Part shown: piece after piece, positions 14,876 through 21,972 of the stretch | Numbering within the stretch: the stretch's first letter is position 1 | How the letters are laid out: every line of letters begins with the position of its first letter | Source: QNZT01 sp964651755 | GTDB lineage: Bacteria; Campylobacterota; Campylobacteria; Campylobacterales; QNZT01 | Reading direction: 5' to 3' | DNA length: 29,271 bases | Assembly (NCBI GenBank): GCA_964651755.1 | Contig: CAZYZD010000019.1 | Coordinates: 1 to 29,271 of the forward strand | Notes under the pieces: generated by a model | What the model was told of the DNA's origin: nothing | The model's input: the letters and a program-made list of their open reading frames with translations, nothing else | Database searches by the model: none | Position numbers and translations under genes: made by a program

Positions 14876-16804
14876 TTATTTCTCTTCTGAAGGTTTTTCA
14901 TCCTCATTATCTGTTTTTCCAGGTGTTTCTTGCTCTGCATTTTCAGATGTTTTCTCTTCAGATTCATTGTCAGGTTTACTTTCTTTTTGTTTCTCTTCCT
15001 CTTTGCTGATAGCTTTGTTGATATCTTCGTTTGGTTCTTCATGATCAGTCAGCCTGCTTTCCATACCATGCGCTTCTTCATACTTTTTGATAATATCAAC
15101 AACGGTTTTACCTTCGATGGTTTCTGTTTCAAAAAGTTTTTGAACCATCTCTTCGATAGCGCCTTCATAGTCTTTAAGTGTTTGTACTACATGTTTATAA
15201 CGCTCATCAAGGAGGTTTTTGACATATTCGTCTACTTTCTCTGCTGTTTTGGAGCTGTACTCTTTTACAGAACCACCTTGTAGGAAAGTACTTCTTTGTT
15301 TTTCCAGTACCATCAATCCTGCAACGTCACTCATACCGTAGAGTCCTACCATCGCTTTGATGATATCTGTTGCACGTTCAAGGTCATTACCGGCACCGGT
15401 AGAGATTTCTTTGATAAATACTTCTTCAGCTGCGCGTCCGCCCAGGAGTACATCGACTTCGGCTATAAGTTCATGTTTTTGCATCAGGTACTTATTCTCT
15501 TCCGGAGTGTTAAGTGTATATCCCAGTGCTGCAAGACCACGCGGTACGATAGAAACTTTGGAAACTTTTTTCGCACCTTTGGTAGTTTCGGCAATCAGTG
15601 CATGACCACTTTCATGATAGGCAACGATTCTCTTCTCTTTCGGATTGATACGTCTTGATTTTTTCTCAAGACCTGCAATAGCACGCTCTACAGCTTCAAA
15701 GAAATCTTTTTGTTCGACGTGTGTTTTGTTTTTTCTACCTGCCAGAAGGGCTGCTTCATTGATAATATTTGCCAGATCTGCACCTGCTAGTCCTGCTGTC
15801 AGTCTTGCAATCTCTTCNNNNNNNNNNNNNNNNNNNNNNNNNNNNNNNNNNNNNNNNNNNNNNNNNNNNNNNNNNNNNNNNNNNNNNNNNNNNNNNNNNN
15901 NNNNNNNNNNNNNNNNNCCCATCATTCCGCTTGCTGCACGGCTTTTACCGATAGCGTCGATCTCATCGATAAAAATGATAGAAGGAGCCTCTTTTTTTGC
16001 ATTTTCAAAAAGATCTCTTACACGGCTTGCACCGACACCGACAAACATCTCGATAAAACTTGAACCGGAAACAGAAAAGAACGGCACATCCGCTTCACCT
16101 GCAACTGCTTTAGCGAGTAATGTTTTACCAGTACCCGGAGGTCCTACTAAAAGTACACCTTTGGGAATCTGTGCACCAAGGTTCATATAACGTTCAGGGT
16201 ATTTCAGAAAATCAACAATCTCCTTGACTTCCTCTTTTGCTTCTTCTACACCGGCGACATCGTCAAATTTTACTTTGGGCTTCTCAGAGTTGACCAGCTT
16301 TTTGCTGCTTCCCATTCCAAGTATGCCTCCGCCCATATTTTTTTGCATACGGCTGGTAAGCAACATCCAGATACCGACAAAAATAAAGATAGGAATAATC
16401 CATGAAAAGAGTATCTCCGTCAGCCAGTTGGTCTCATTGTAACCGCCGTAGGGAATTTTATTTTTGTCTAGCAATGGAATAAGAGTATTGTCTTCTCCCA
16501 CTTTTTTAACATAATAGATAGTTCGTACACCATTGTTGTCAGCAACTGCTTTGATCATAGTCTGTCCGATGGCAACATAGTTGATTTTTCCATCTTTGAT
16601 CAGCTGTTTCAGCTCGTAATAATTAATATTTCTGGTAGTTGCCTGGGAAAAACCGCCTTGACCATTGTCCGTACCTACACCGTTTGTCGGTTCAACCATC
16701 GTTTTGAAAAGCAAGATGATTAAAACTGAGAAAATGGCAAAAATCACCAAAGGGTTTTGGTTGAAAAAATTGTTGTTTTTGTCATTTTTGTTGTCTTGAG
16801 ACAT
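14876..16804 (-). CDS. ftsH: ATP-dependent zinc metalloprotease FtsH (interrupted by an assembly gap)
   Basis: A membrane-anchored AAA+ protease that extracts and degrades membrane and short-lived proteins. It has TM1 (about 17-35), a periplasmic domain, TM2 (about 128-150), AAA Walker A GPPGTGKT (221-228), pore residues MFVGVGASRVRD (253-264), Walker B IIFIDE (276-281), and after the gap the zinc site HESGH in VAYHESGHALIAE. The C-terminus is a long acidic/Lys-rich tail (about the last 60 residues). Bases 15818-15917 are N, so the second region of homology with the arginine fingers is not seen; comparison with E. coli FtsH suggests about 80 residues belong there, while 100 N allows only about 34. 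The true protein is therefore likely near 690 residues. It starts directly at the prmA stop, with AAAAGGAT as ribosome site. Confidence 0.95.
   Translation of the reverse strand: MSQDNKNDKNNNFFNQNPLVIFAIFSVLIILLFKTMVEPTNGVGTDNGQGGFSQATTRNINYYELKQLIKDGKINYVAIGQTMIKAVADNNGVRTIYYVKKVGEDNTLIPLLDKNKIPYGGYNETNWLTEILFSWIIPIFIFVGIWMLLTSRMQKNMGGGILGMGSSKKLVNSEKPKVKFDDVAGVEEAKEEVKEIVDFLKYPERYMNLGAQIPKGVLLVGPPGTGKTLLAKAVAGEADVPFFSVSGSSFIEMFVGVGASRVRDLFENAKKEAPSIIFIDEIDAIGKSRAASGMMXXXXXXXXXXXXXXXXXXXXXXXXXXXXXXXXXXEEIARLTAGLAGADLANIINEAALLAGRKNKTHVEQKDFFEAVERAIAGLEKKSRRINPKEKRIVAYHESGHALIAETTKGAKKVSKVSIVPRGLAALGYTLNTPEENKYLMQKHELIAEVDVLLGGRAAEEVFIKEISTGAGNDLERATDIIKAMVGLYGMSDVAGLMVLEKQRSTFLQGGSVKEYSSKTAEKVDEYVKNLLDERYKHVVQTLKDYEGAIEEMVQKLFETETIEGKTVVDIIKKYEEAHGMESRLTDHEEPNEDINKAISKEEEKQKESKPDNESEEKTSENAEQETPGKTDNEDEKPSEEK
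15818..15917. other. Run of 100 N (scaffold gap placeholder) inside ftsH
   Basis: Exactly 100 undetermined bases, the customary placeholder for a scaffold gap of unknown size. The flanks encode ..GKSRAASGMM and EEIARLTAGLAGADLAN, both clean FtsH in one frame. A full FtsH would have about 80 residues (about 240 bases) here. Confidence 0.98.
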
Positions 16805-17614
16805 CTAGATCCTTTTAAAAATGAGTGTATGCCACTCTTTGTTTTGTAAATTTTCCAATAATTCAAAGTCTTGATATTTTTCTTTGACTTTATCAATATA
16901 TTTGTCAATTATACCCGATAGAATTAAAATTCCGCCAAGTTTGACTGACTTTTTCAAATCTTTATGGATCATTAGAAGAACATCTGCAATAATATTGGCA
17001 ACAACAATATCGTATGTTTTGGTACTATTGTGTGCTGAACCGATCCAGGACTCATGAAAATCAATGTTGTTCAGTGTGAAGTTGTCTTCTGCACTTTTTA
17101 CAGCAATTTCATCAGTATCGCAAATGTCAACTTTTGCACCCATTTTTGCAGCAGCAATAGAGAGAATACCACTCCCGCATCCTACATCAAGCAGTGTATC
17201 ATTTTCTTTGACATAATTGTTAATCGTCTGTAAACAGGAATAGGTTGTTTCATGATGTCCTGATCCAAAGGCAAGTGCCGGATTGATGATAATGTCGATA
17301 GTATTCTCTTTTGGATTTTCCCACTGGGGTCTGACATAGAAGTTTCCTACTTCAATAGGTTGAATAGAGGATTTGTATTTGTTGATCCAATCTTCATTTT
17401 TCTCTTTTGAGAGTGTTGTATGTACTGAGATACCAAGTCTTTCTCCCATGGATTCTATTGCCCATGCAACATCGTCAAGCGGTTCGTTGTTTCGTACAAT
17501 TAACGAACCGTTTTTCTCTTCGATTGCATTTTGCATAATCTCAAGCAGCGTCTCGCTGAAAATATCCAGATGAGATTCAGGGGTGACAATAAGTTGATAA
17601 TAATATTCGTTCAT
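16805..17614 (-). CDS. prmA: Ribosomal protein L11 methyltransferase
   Basis: A 269-residue SAM-dependent enzyme that methylates ribosomal protein L11. An N-terminal substrate-recognition domain (about 1-85) and linker are followed by a Rossmann methyltransferase domain with NPALAFGSGHHETT (111-124, the PrmA hallmark), SAM motif I LLDVGCGSGILS (141-152) and VVANIIADVLL, which matches the NPPY-like motif IV position (ANI in PrmA). The length is slightly below E. coli PrmA (293), as in other Campylobacterota. It sits between cheY (13-base gap) and ftsH (abutting), the order also found in Campylobacter jejuni. Confidence 0.95.
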   Translation of the reverse strand: MNEYYYQLIVTPESHLDIFSETLLEIMQNAIEEKNGSLIVRNNEPLDDVAWAIESMGERLGISVHTTLSKEKNEDWINKYKSSIQPIEVGNFYVRPQWENPKENTIDIIINPALAFGSGHHETTYSCLQTINNYVKENDTLLDVGCGSGILSIAAAKMGAKVDICDTDEIAVKSAEDNFTLNNIDFHESWIGSAHNSTKTYDIVVANIIADVLLMIHKDLKKSVKLGGILILSGIIDKYIDKVKEKYQDFELLENLQNKEWHTLIFKRI

Positions 17615-17627
17615 TCTCTTTTTCGTA

Positions 17628-17990
17628 TTATAGGACTGCCTCTAGCTTTTCTTGTAAAACTTGAGGTGTAAATGGTTTTACTATATAATTGTTTACACCT
17701 GCTTTAAGTGCGGTGATTACTTCCGCTTTTCCACCTTCTGTTGTTACCATGATAATCGGCATTTCAGAATATTTGTCTTCTGCTCGTACTTTTTTTACTA
17801 ATTCAAGTCCATTCATTTCCGGCATGTTCCAGTCTGTGACAAGAATATCGATGTCACTGTTTTGTTCCATCACTTCCCATGCTTTTGCACCATCTTCCGC
17901 TTCTAAGATCTCTTTGTGTCCCAGTCTCGCAAGTGTATTTTTAATAATTCTTCTCATTGTTGAGCTGTCATCTACTACCAAAAACTTCAT
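17628..17990 (-). CDS. cheY: Chemotaxis response regulator
   Basis: A 120-residue single receiver domain that carries phosphoryl signals from CheA to the flagellar switch. It has acidic pair D7-D8 (VVDDSSTMRR), phospho-acceptor D53 in LVTDWNMPEMNG, T83 in MVTTEGG and K105 in IVKPF. No output domain is present. The SSTMRRI stretch and DWNMP are typical of true CheY proteins rather than other receivers. It lies between hisA and prmA in the same direction with short gaps (28 and 13 bases), so transcription with housekeeping genes is likely. Confidence 0.95.
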   Translation of the reverse strand: MKFLVVDDSSTMRRIIKNTLARLGHKEILEAEDGAKAWEVMEQNSDIDILVTDWNMPEMNGLELVKKVRAEDKYSEMPIIMVTTEGGKAEVITALKAGVNNYIVKPFTPQVLQEKLEAVL

Positions 17991-18019
17991 TTTTTCCCTT
18001 TTAAACTTGATTATTATCG

Positions 18020-18733
18020 TTATGTTTGTGCTATCTTAAAAGCCTCCTCAAGATCAAGAGTACCTTCATAGAAAGCTTTACCCACAATTACTCCGGATAT
18101 CTTACCTGTCTCTTTGAGAGATTTGATATCACCTATATCTTTAACACCGCCGCTGGCAATGGTATCCAAACCACTTGCTCCGGCAATTTCAAGTGTAAAG
18201 TCAACGTTGACGCCGCTTAGCGTACCATCCTTTCCAACATCGGTACAGATAATTGCCTCTACACCAGCCTGAGCAAACTCTTTTGCCAGATCAGTTGCTT
18301 TCATAGTTGATTTTTCTGCCCATCCTTCAACAGCTACATAACCGTCAATGGCATCAATACCAACTGCAATGCGGTATTTTTTTGCAACTTCTTTCACAAA
18401 ATCGGCATTTTTTAATGCAACTGAACCTAAAATAATACGATCTATACCAATATCGAGATAGCGTTTAATAGTTTCTTCATCACGAATACCACCGCCAAGC
18501 TCTATCTCTATATCGCACATTTGCCGAATTTTTTTAATTTGTTCGAGATTTTTCGGTTCACCTGCAAAAGCACCGTTGAGATCGACTAGATGCAGCCATT
18601 TGCTTCCCATCTCCTCAAAACGTTTTGCAAGTTGCCACGGTTCATTGCTGTAGATTTTTGCACTATCCATCAAGCCTTTAGTAAGGCGTACTGCTTGTCC
18701 ATCTTTCAAATCGATTGCCGGTAAAATATCCAT
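18020..18733 (-). CDS. hisA: ProFAR isomerase (1-(5-phosphoribosyl)-5-[(5-phosphoribosylamino)methylideneamino]imidazole-4-carboxamide isomerase)
   Basis: A 237-residue TIM-barrel enzyme catalysing the Amadori rearrangement of ProFAR to PRFAR, the step before HisF/HisH in histidine synthesis. The opening MDILPAIDLKDGQAVRLTKG contains catalytic Asp8. ELGGGIRDEETI and GSVALKNADFV hold the first phosphate site; ICTDVGKDGTLSGVN holds the second catalytic Asp; ASGGVKDIGDI and GVIVGKAFYEG complete the second phosphate site. It starts one base after the hisH stop, so the two are translationally linked. The HisF partner of HisH is not in the window. Confidence 0.96.
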   Translation of the reverse strand: MDILPAIDLKDGQAVRLTKGLMDSAKIYSNEPWQLAKRFEEMGSKWLHLVDLNGAFAGEPKNLEQIKKIRQMCDIEIELGGGIRDEETIKRYLDIGIDRIILGSVALKNADFVKEVAKKYRIAVGIDAIDGYVAVEGWAEKSTMKATDLAKEFAQAGVEAIICTDVGKDGTLSGVNVDFTLEIAGASGLDTIASGGVKDIGDIKSLKETGKISGVIVGKAFYEGTLDLEEAFKIAQT

Positions 18734-18734
18734 A

Positions 18735-19346
18735 TTACATATCCATAAAGTTTTTTAGTATTTGAAGTCCGTTTTTATGTGACTTCTCAGGGTGGGGTTG
18801 AAACCCGTAAATGTTTCCATTATATATAGCACTTGGAAACGTATAACCATAAAGTGTCTCTCCCATTGTATATTGCTCCTCACACTCTGCATGATAACTG
18901 TGTACAAAATAGAGATAAAATGCATCAGGAAGATTTTTGAGCAGTGGTGTTTTCTTTTTGACAAAAAGTTCATTCCATCCCATATGTGGTACTTTAAGTG
19001 GTTTTGGAAATTTTTGGGTGTCAAATTTTACAACTTTGCCAGGAATAAGTCCCAGCCCCCGGTGCATACCGAACTCTTCCGAACTTTCCAGAAGCAGCTG
19101 CATTCCCAGGCAGATGCCCAAAAGCGGTTTTCCGCTTTCGGCAAATGTTTTGACTGCTTCATCCATTCCTGTTTTTTGCAGGTGTTCCATTGCATCACCA
19201 AAAGCACCTACACCGGGTAAGATGATTTTATCATATTGGTCGATTTTTTGAGGATCCTGTACAATTTCCGCTTTTGCACCTATCTTTTCAAAAGCATTGC
19301 GTACACTGGCAAGATTTCCCATATTGTAATCAATGATTGCTATCAT
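18735..19346 (-). CDS. hisH: Imidazole glycerol phosphate synthase, glutamine amidotransferase subunit
   Basis: A 203-residue class I amidotransferase that makes ammonia from glutamine and passes it to HisF. It has MIAIIDYNMGNLASVRNAF, the oxyanion strand region ILPGVGAFGDAM, nucleophile Cys79 in LLGICLGMQLL, and the C-terminal His-Glu of the triad in GFQPHPEKSHKNG. FVHSYHAE is also typical. HisH and not another amidotransferase is indicated by the short length and the adjoining hisA. The 5' end overlaps the exonuclease gene by 17 bases. Confidence 0.96.
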   Translation of the reverse strand: MIAIIDYNMGNLASVRNAFEKIGAKAEIVQDPQKIDQYDKIILPGVGAFGDAMEHLQKTGMDEAVKTFAESGKPLLGICLGMQLLLESSEEFGMHRGLGLIPGKVVKFDTQKFPKPLKVPHMGWNELFVKKKTPLLKNLPDAFYLYFVHSYHAECEEQYTMGETLYGYTFPSAIYNGNIYGFQPHPEKSHKNGLQILKNFMDM

Positions 19347-20124
19347 ATTTTGCTATCTCCGTTTGAATTCCTTCTGTAAATATGGATGTATAAGATTTAT
19401 GTTGCGGCAATTTATGTGCCATAGTATCCAGATATGTCAGATAATCTTCTAAAATAAGATTTCCTTTCAAAAGTTCATATTTGAGGTAGAGCCAGTAGGT
19501 ATTGAGAACATCGCTTTCGCAATACTCTTTGATGGCATCAAGTTTACCTTCGTAGTAGAGGGTATGTACCTGGTCTCCGCTGACATCGAACTTACCCGGA
19601 ATACCTGCCATATTGCAGAGAAGGTCAAGTTTTAAACCGCGTATGGCACCGAATTCACTGATGTGATCCATCAAGTCTACATGAAAACGGTCACTGAAAC
19701 GGTATCGGTAGTTATCCCACTTGCTTTTGTTCAACTCTTTGTTGTCTTTGTCGTAAAATGCCGGGCAGGAGAGGTTGTATTTCATCGCTCTTATCATGAG
19801 CATAGGAATATCAAAATTCCTTCCGTTAAAGCTGACCAATTTTGGATTGTGTTTATCGATGAAGTGAAGGAAGTTTAAAAGCATTTCCCTTTCATCTCTT
19901 CCTCCGATAGAGTTTACTTTCTCAAATGCACCAAAGTCATCGCTGATAACAGCGGAAATAGCGACTACCTGATGAAATGGAACCGGCAGGAATGAACTTC
20001 CGCTTTTCTCTTCCTGAAGAGAGAATGCCTGGTTTGTGACACTTAAGTCATCGCCTTCTAATTGAAACTGTTTACGAATCAGATCTGTGTCGGGAATTGT
20101 TTCGCAGTCAAATATACAGATCAT
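19330..20124 (-). CDS. Predicted 3'-5' exonuclease of the PolB exonuclease-like DEDD family
   Basis: A 264-residue soluble protein of the DNA_pol_B_exo2 type (predicted 3'-5' exonucleases related to the PolB exonuclease domain). DEDD residues can be seen: motif I IFDCETI with D6 and E8, motif II VSFNGRNFDIPMLM with the Asp of NFD, and motif III YCESDVLNTYWLYL with the Asp of SDV preceded by Tyr. No polymerase domain is attached. The role is probably DNA repair or RNA/DNA end trimming, and has not been assigned by sequence. It is the first gene of the run that continues through hisH, hisA, cheY, prmA and ftsH, and has a clear -10 box upstream. Confidence 0.85.
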   Translation of the reverse strand: MICIFDCETIPDTDLIRKQFQLEGDDLSVTNQAFSLQEEKSGSSFLPVPFHQVVAISAVISDDFGAFEKVNSIGGRDEREMLLNFLHFIDKHNPKLVSFNGRNFDIPMLMIRAMKYNLSCPAFYDKDNKELNKSKWDNYRYRFSDRFHVDLMDHISEFGAIRGLKLDLLCNMAGIPGKFDVSGDQVHTLYYEGKLDAIKEYCESDVLNTYWLYLKYELLKGNLILEDYLTYLDTMAHKLPQHKSYTSIFTEGIQTEIAKYDSNH

Positions 20125-20150
20125 AAAATGCCTTCTGATTTTTGGGGAGT

Positions 20151-20156
20151 ATTATA
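20151..20156 (-). promoter_or_regulatory. -10 box for the exonuclease-hisHA-cheY-prmA-ftsH run
   Basis: A perfect TATAAT on the minus strand (within GCTATAATACT), 27 bases before the ATG at 20124. It is the only good promoter signal upstream of the run, whose internal gaps are at most 28 bases. The -35 region is weak. Confidence 0.5.
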
Positions 20157-20189
20157 GCGAAATTGTGTAAAGTAAAGATTGTGAAGAGG

Positions 20190-20215
20190 AATCATACGGG
20201 AGAATCCGTATGATT
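20190..20215 (-). terminator. Perfect 10-bp hairpin after the HhH-protein gene, without a U-tract
   Basis: AATCATACGG (20190-20199) and CCGTATGATT (20206-20215) pair perfectly around the loop GAGAAT. It lies 14 bases past the stop at 20230 and upstream of the promoter of the next transcript. On the minus strand CCTCTTCACA follows, so the U-tract is missing. The geometry equals that of the ftsH hairpin (10-bp stem, 6-base loop). Likely a 3'-end element or a terminator of unusual type. Confidence 0.6.
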
Positions 20216-20229
20216 TTGAAAGTGCGAAA

Positions 20230-20850
20230 TTAATACTTTTTTTTGCCCTTTTGTACTTTTGTGCTAAATTCTGTAGCTTGACCGGCAGCAAGGAGTTTTG
20301 CCTGACCTATCCAGTTCTCACGGTTTACTCTGCCTTTAAATACAAGATAATTGTCAATCCATTTTACATTTTCCGGTGTCCATGCTGCAATTTGTCCAAA
20401 ATGGAAAATACCAAGTTCATTAAGGGCTTCCTCAATTTTCAAACCAATGCCACTGATCTCTTTGAGATCATCAGGTATACCGTTGACAGGTGCCGGAAGT
20501 GCTTCAGGTCTTTCGCCTTCAATACCTTCAATTGTCTTTTGAAAAGCCTGTGCTTTTTCATCAGAAGATTCTTGAATTTCTTCATTTACCAGAGAGAGAC
20601 TTGCCTTTTCCTCATCGCTTAATTGTACAGTTGTATTAGATGAAGCTGTAGAAGAGGAGAGTCCTAATTGTTTGTTTTTTGGTACAGCTGCTTCCTCTTC
20701 ATAGCTATTAAGAGGAGGGGTTCCTCTCAACTCGTCATCTTTTTCACATTTGCTTATTTTTCCCAACAGATAGCCTATTATTGCACCTATGATGGCTGCA
20801 ATAATAAGGCACAATATCATATCCATAGCCATTTGTAGTAAATTATCCAT
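20230..20850 (-). CDS. Membrane-anchored helix-hairpin-helix protein
   Basis: A 206-residue protein with one N-terminal TM segment (about 9-30, glycine-zipper-like AAIIGAIIGYLLG), a long low-complexity Ser/Glu-rich linker (about 35-120), and a C-terminal HhH-type domain (about 125-190). That domain (PDDLKEISGIG, then LNELGIFHFGQIAAWTPENV and the YLVFKGR stretch) is the module often found attached to NuoE-like, L21-like or stand-alone membrane proteins in Proteobacteria. Its ligand is unknown; HhH folds often bind DNA, but here it may serve protein contacts. It ends in a basic tail (KVQKGKKKY). The gene starts 12 bases after the OmpA-like gene, so the two are probably one operon. Confidence 0.8.
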   Translation of the reverse strand: MDNLLQMAMDMILCLIIAAIIGAIIGYLLGKISKCEKDDELRGTPPLNSYEEEAAVPKNKQLGLSSSTASSNTTVQLSDEEKASLSLVNEEIQESSDEKAQAFQKTIEGIEGERPEALPAPVNGIPDDLKEISGIGLKIEEALNELGIFHFGQIAAWTPENVKWIDNYLVFKGRVNRENWIGQAKLLAAGQATEFSTKVQKGKKKY

Positions 20851-20862
20851 CCTTATCTCCTT

Positions 20863-21879
20863 CTATTTTATAACTTTAAATTCAACCCGTCGATTGATCT
20901 GTTTATGTGCCGGTGTGTCATTTTTGACCAATGGCTTACTTTCACCGTATCCTTTTGCGACAAGTCTGTTCGCATCAATACCTTTACTGACAAGATATCG
21001 TTTTATTGCTTCTGCTCTTTTTTGACTTAGTTTAAGATTGTTCTCTTTCAAACCGTCTGAGTCGGTGTGCCCACCGATTTCTACATGAATATTTGGATAC
21101 TTTTTAAGAACACGAACTACCTGATCAATTATTTTTTTGCTTTTTTGAGTGAGTTTATCTTTGGCATAGAGGAATTCTACGCGTTTATTTTTTAAAATTT
21201 TATCAAGTGCTTTTTGTGCTTTTTGTTCTGCCTCTCTCTTTTTTGCAAGTGGTTCTTTTTCTGTTTTTTTAGTTGTTTTATTCGCATCTGTTGAAGGCGG
21301 GTTCTTTTTTACAACAGGTTTGACAATTTTTGGTGGTGCCTCTACCGTAATCTGATTTTGGATATTTATTTTTTGATCGATTTCCGATACTGCCTTGATT
21401 GCAGCCTCTTTACTCTCTGCACTTGTGACTGTACCGTTTAAAGTGATTGTCTTTTCTTTGTATTCAAAAAAACCATTTTGGAAATTGGATAATGTTTTTG
21501 CAATATCAGAGATAGATGCAAACATTTTTTTATTGTCTGCATTTGGATCAATAATAACTGCTCCTTTTTCGACTTTTTTATTTGTTTGAGATGCAATGGT
21601 GTTGAGTATCTGCTTTACTGCTTCTTCAGAAGGAAATACCCCTGAAATCCTGAACATATCATCTTCTTTGATGATTTTAAGCATAATATCTTTTTTTGTA
21701 ACTGTATCTGCAGCTTGTTGTGTTGTAGTTTGGTCATTTTTTTGTTCTGGTATTATGGTTACTGGAACGGTTGCTTCCTGTTGGGAATTTTTTATTGTCT
21801 GTAATTTATTCCAGACACAAAAAATAATCAAAAAGAGCAGCAGCCATATCCATAGCCACATCCATTGTCGACGTGTCAT
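20863..21879 (-). CDS. Membrane-anchored BON-like/OmpA peptidoglycan-binding protein
   Basis: A 338-residue protein with an N-terminal uncleaved-looking TM helix (about 8-24, Trp-rich), then a region with two BON-like stretches (about 70-110 and 140-180, each ending in an alpha-helix after a short strand such as ITLNGTVTSAESKEAAIKAV), a Pro/Lys-rich linker with a coiled segment (about 185-235), and a C-terminal OmpA domain (about 230-338). The latter has VEIGGHTDSDG, LSQKRAEAIKRYLVSKGI and GYGESKP, with the Asp and Arg (NRRVEF) that bind diaminopimelate. This layout resembles ArfA/OmpATb-like proteins and would link the inner membrane to the wall. It is not a beta-barrel. A leader with AAAGGAG and a possible TAAAAT box lies upstream. 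Confidence 0.85.
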   Translation of the reverse strand: MTRRQWMWLWIWLLLFLIIFCVWNKLQTIKNSQQEATVPVTIIPEQKNDQTTTQQAADTVTKKDIMLKIIKEDDMFRISGVFPSEEAVKQILNTIASQTNKKVEKGAVIIDPNADNKKMFASISDIAKTLSNFQNGFFEYKEKTITLNGTVTSAESKEAAIKAVSEIDQKINIQNQITVEAPPKIVKPVVKKNPPSTDANKTTKKTEKEPLAKKREAEQKAQKALDKILKNKRVEFLYAKDKLTQKSKKIIDQVVRVLKKYPNIHVEIGGHTDSDGLKENNLKLSQKRAEAIKRYLVSKGIDANRLVAKGYGESKPLVKNDTPAHKQINRRVEFKVIK

Positions 21880-21972
21880 TTAAAACTCCTTTATATCTGA
21901 ATAGACTATTTTATCTGATTAAATATAAAAATATATTAACTTTCTAAAACTATGCAATAAATATTTGAATTT

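Noticed and set aside
20251..20622. Plus-strand open frame of 123 codons opposite the HhH protein
   Set aside because: It is antisense to a recognisable HhH domain and has shadow-like composition rich in Phe and Cys.
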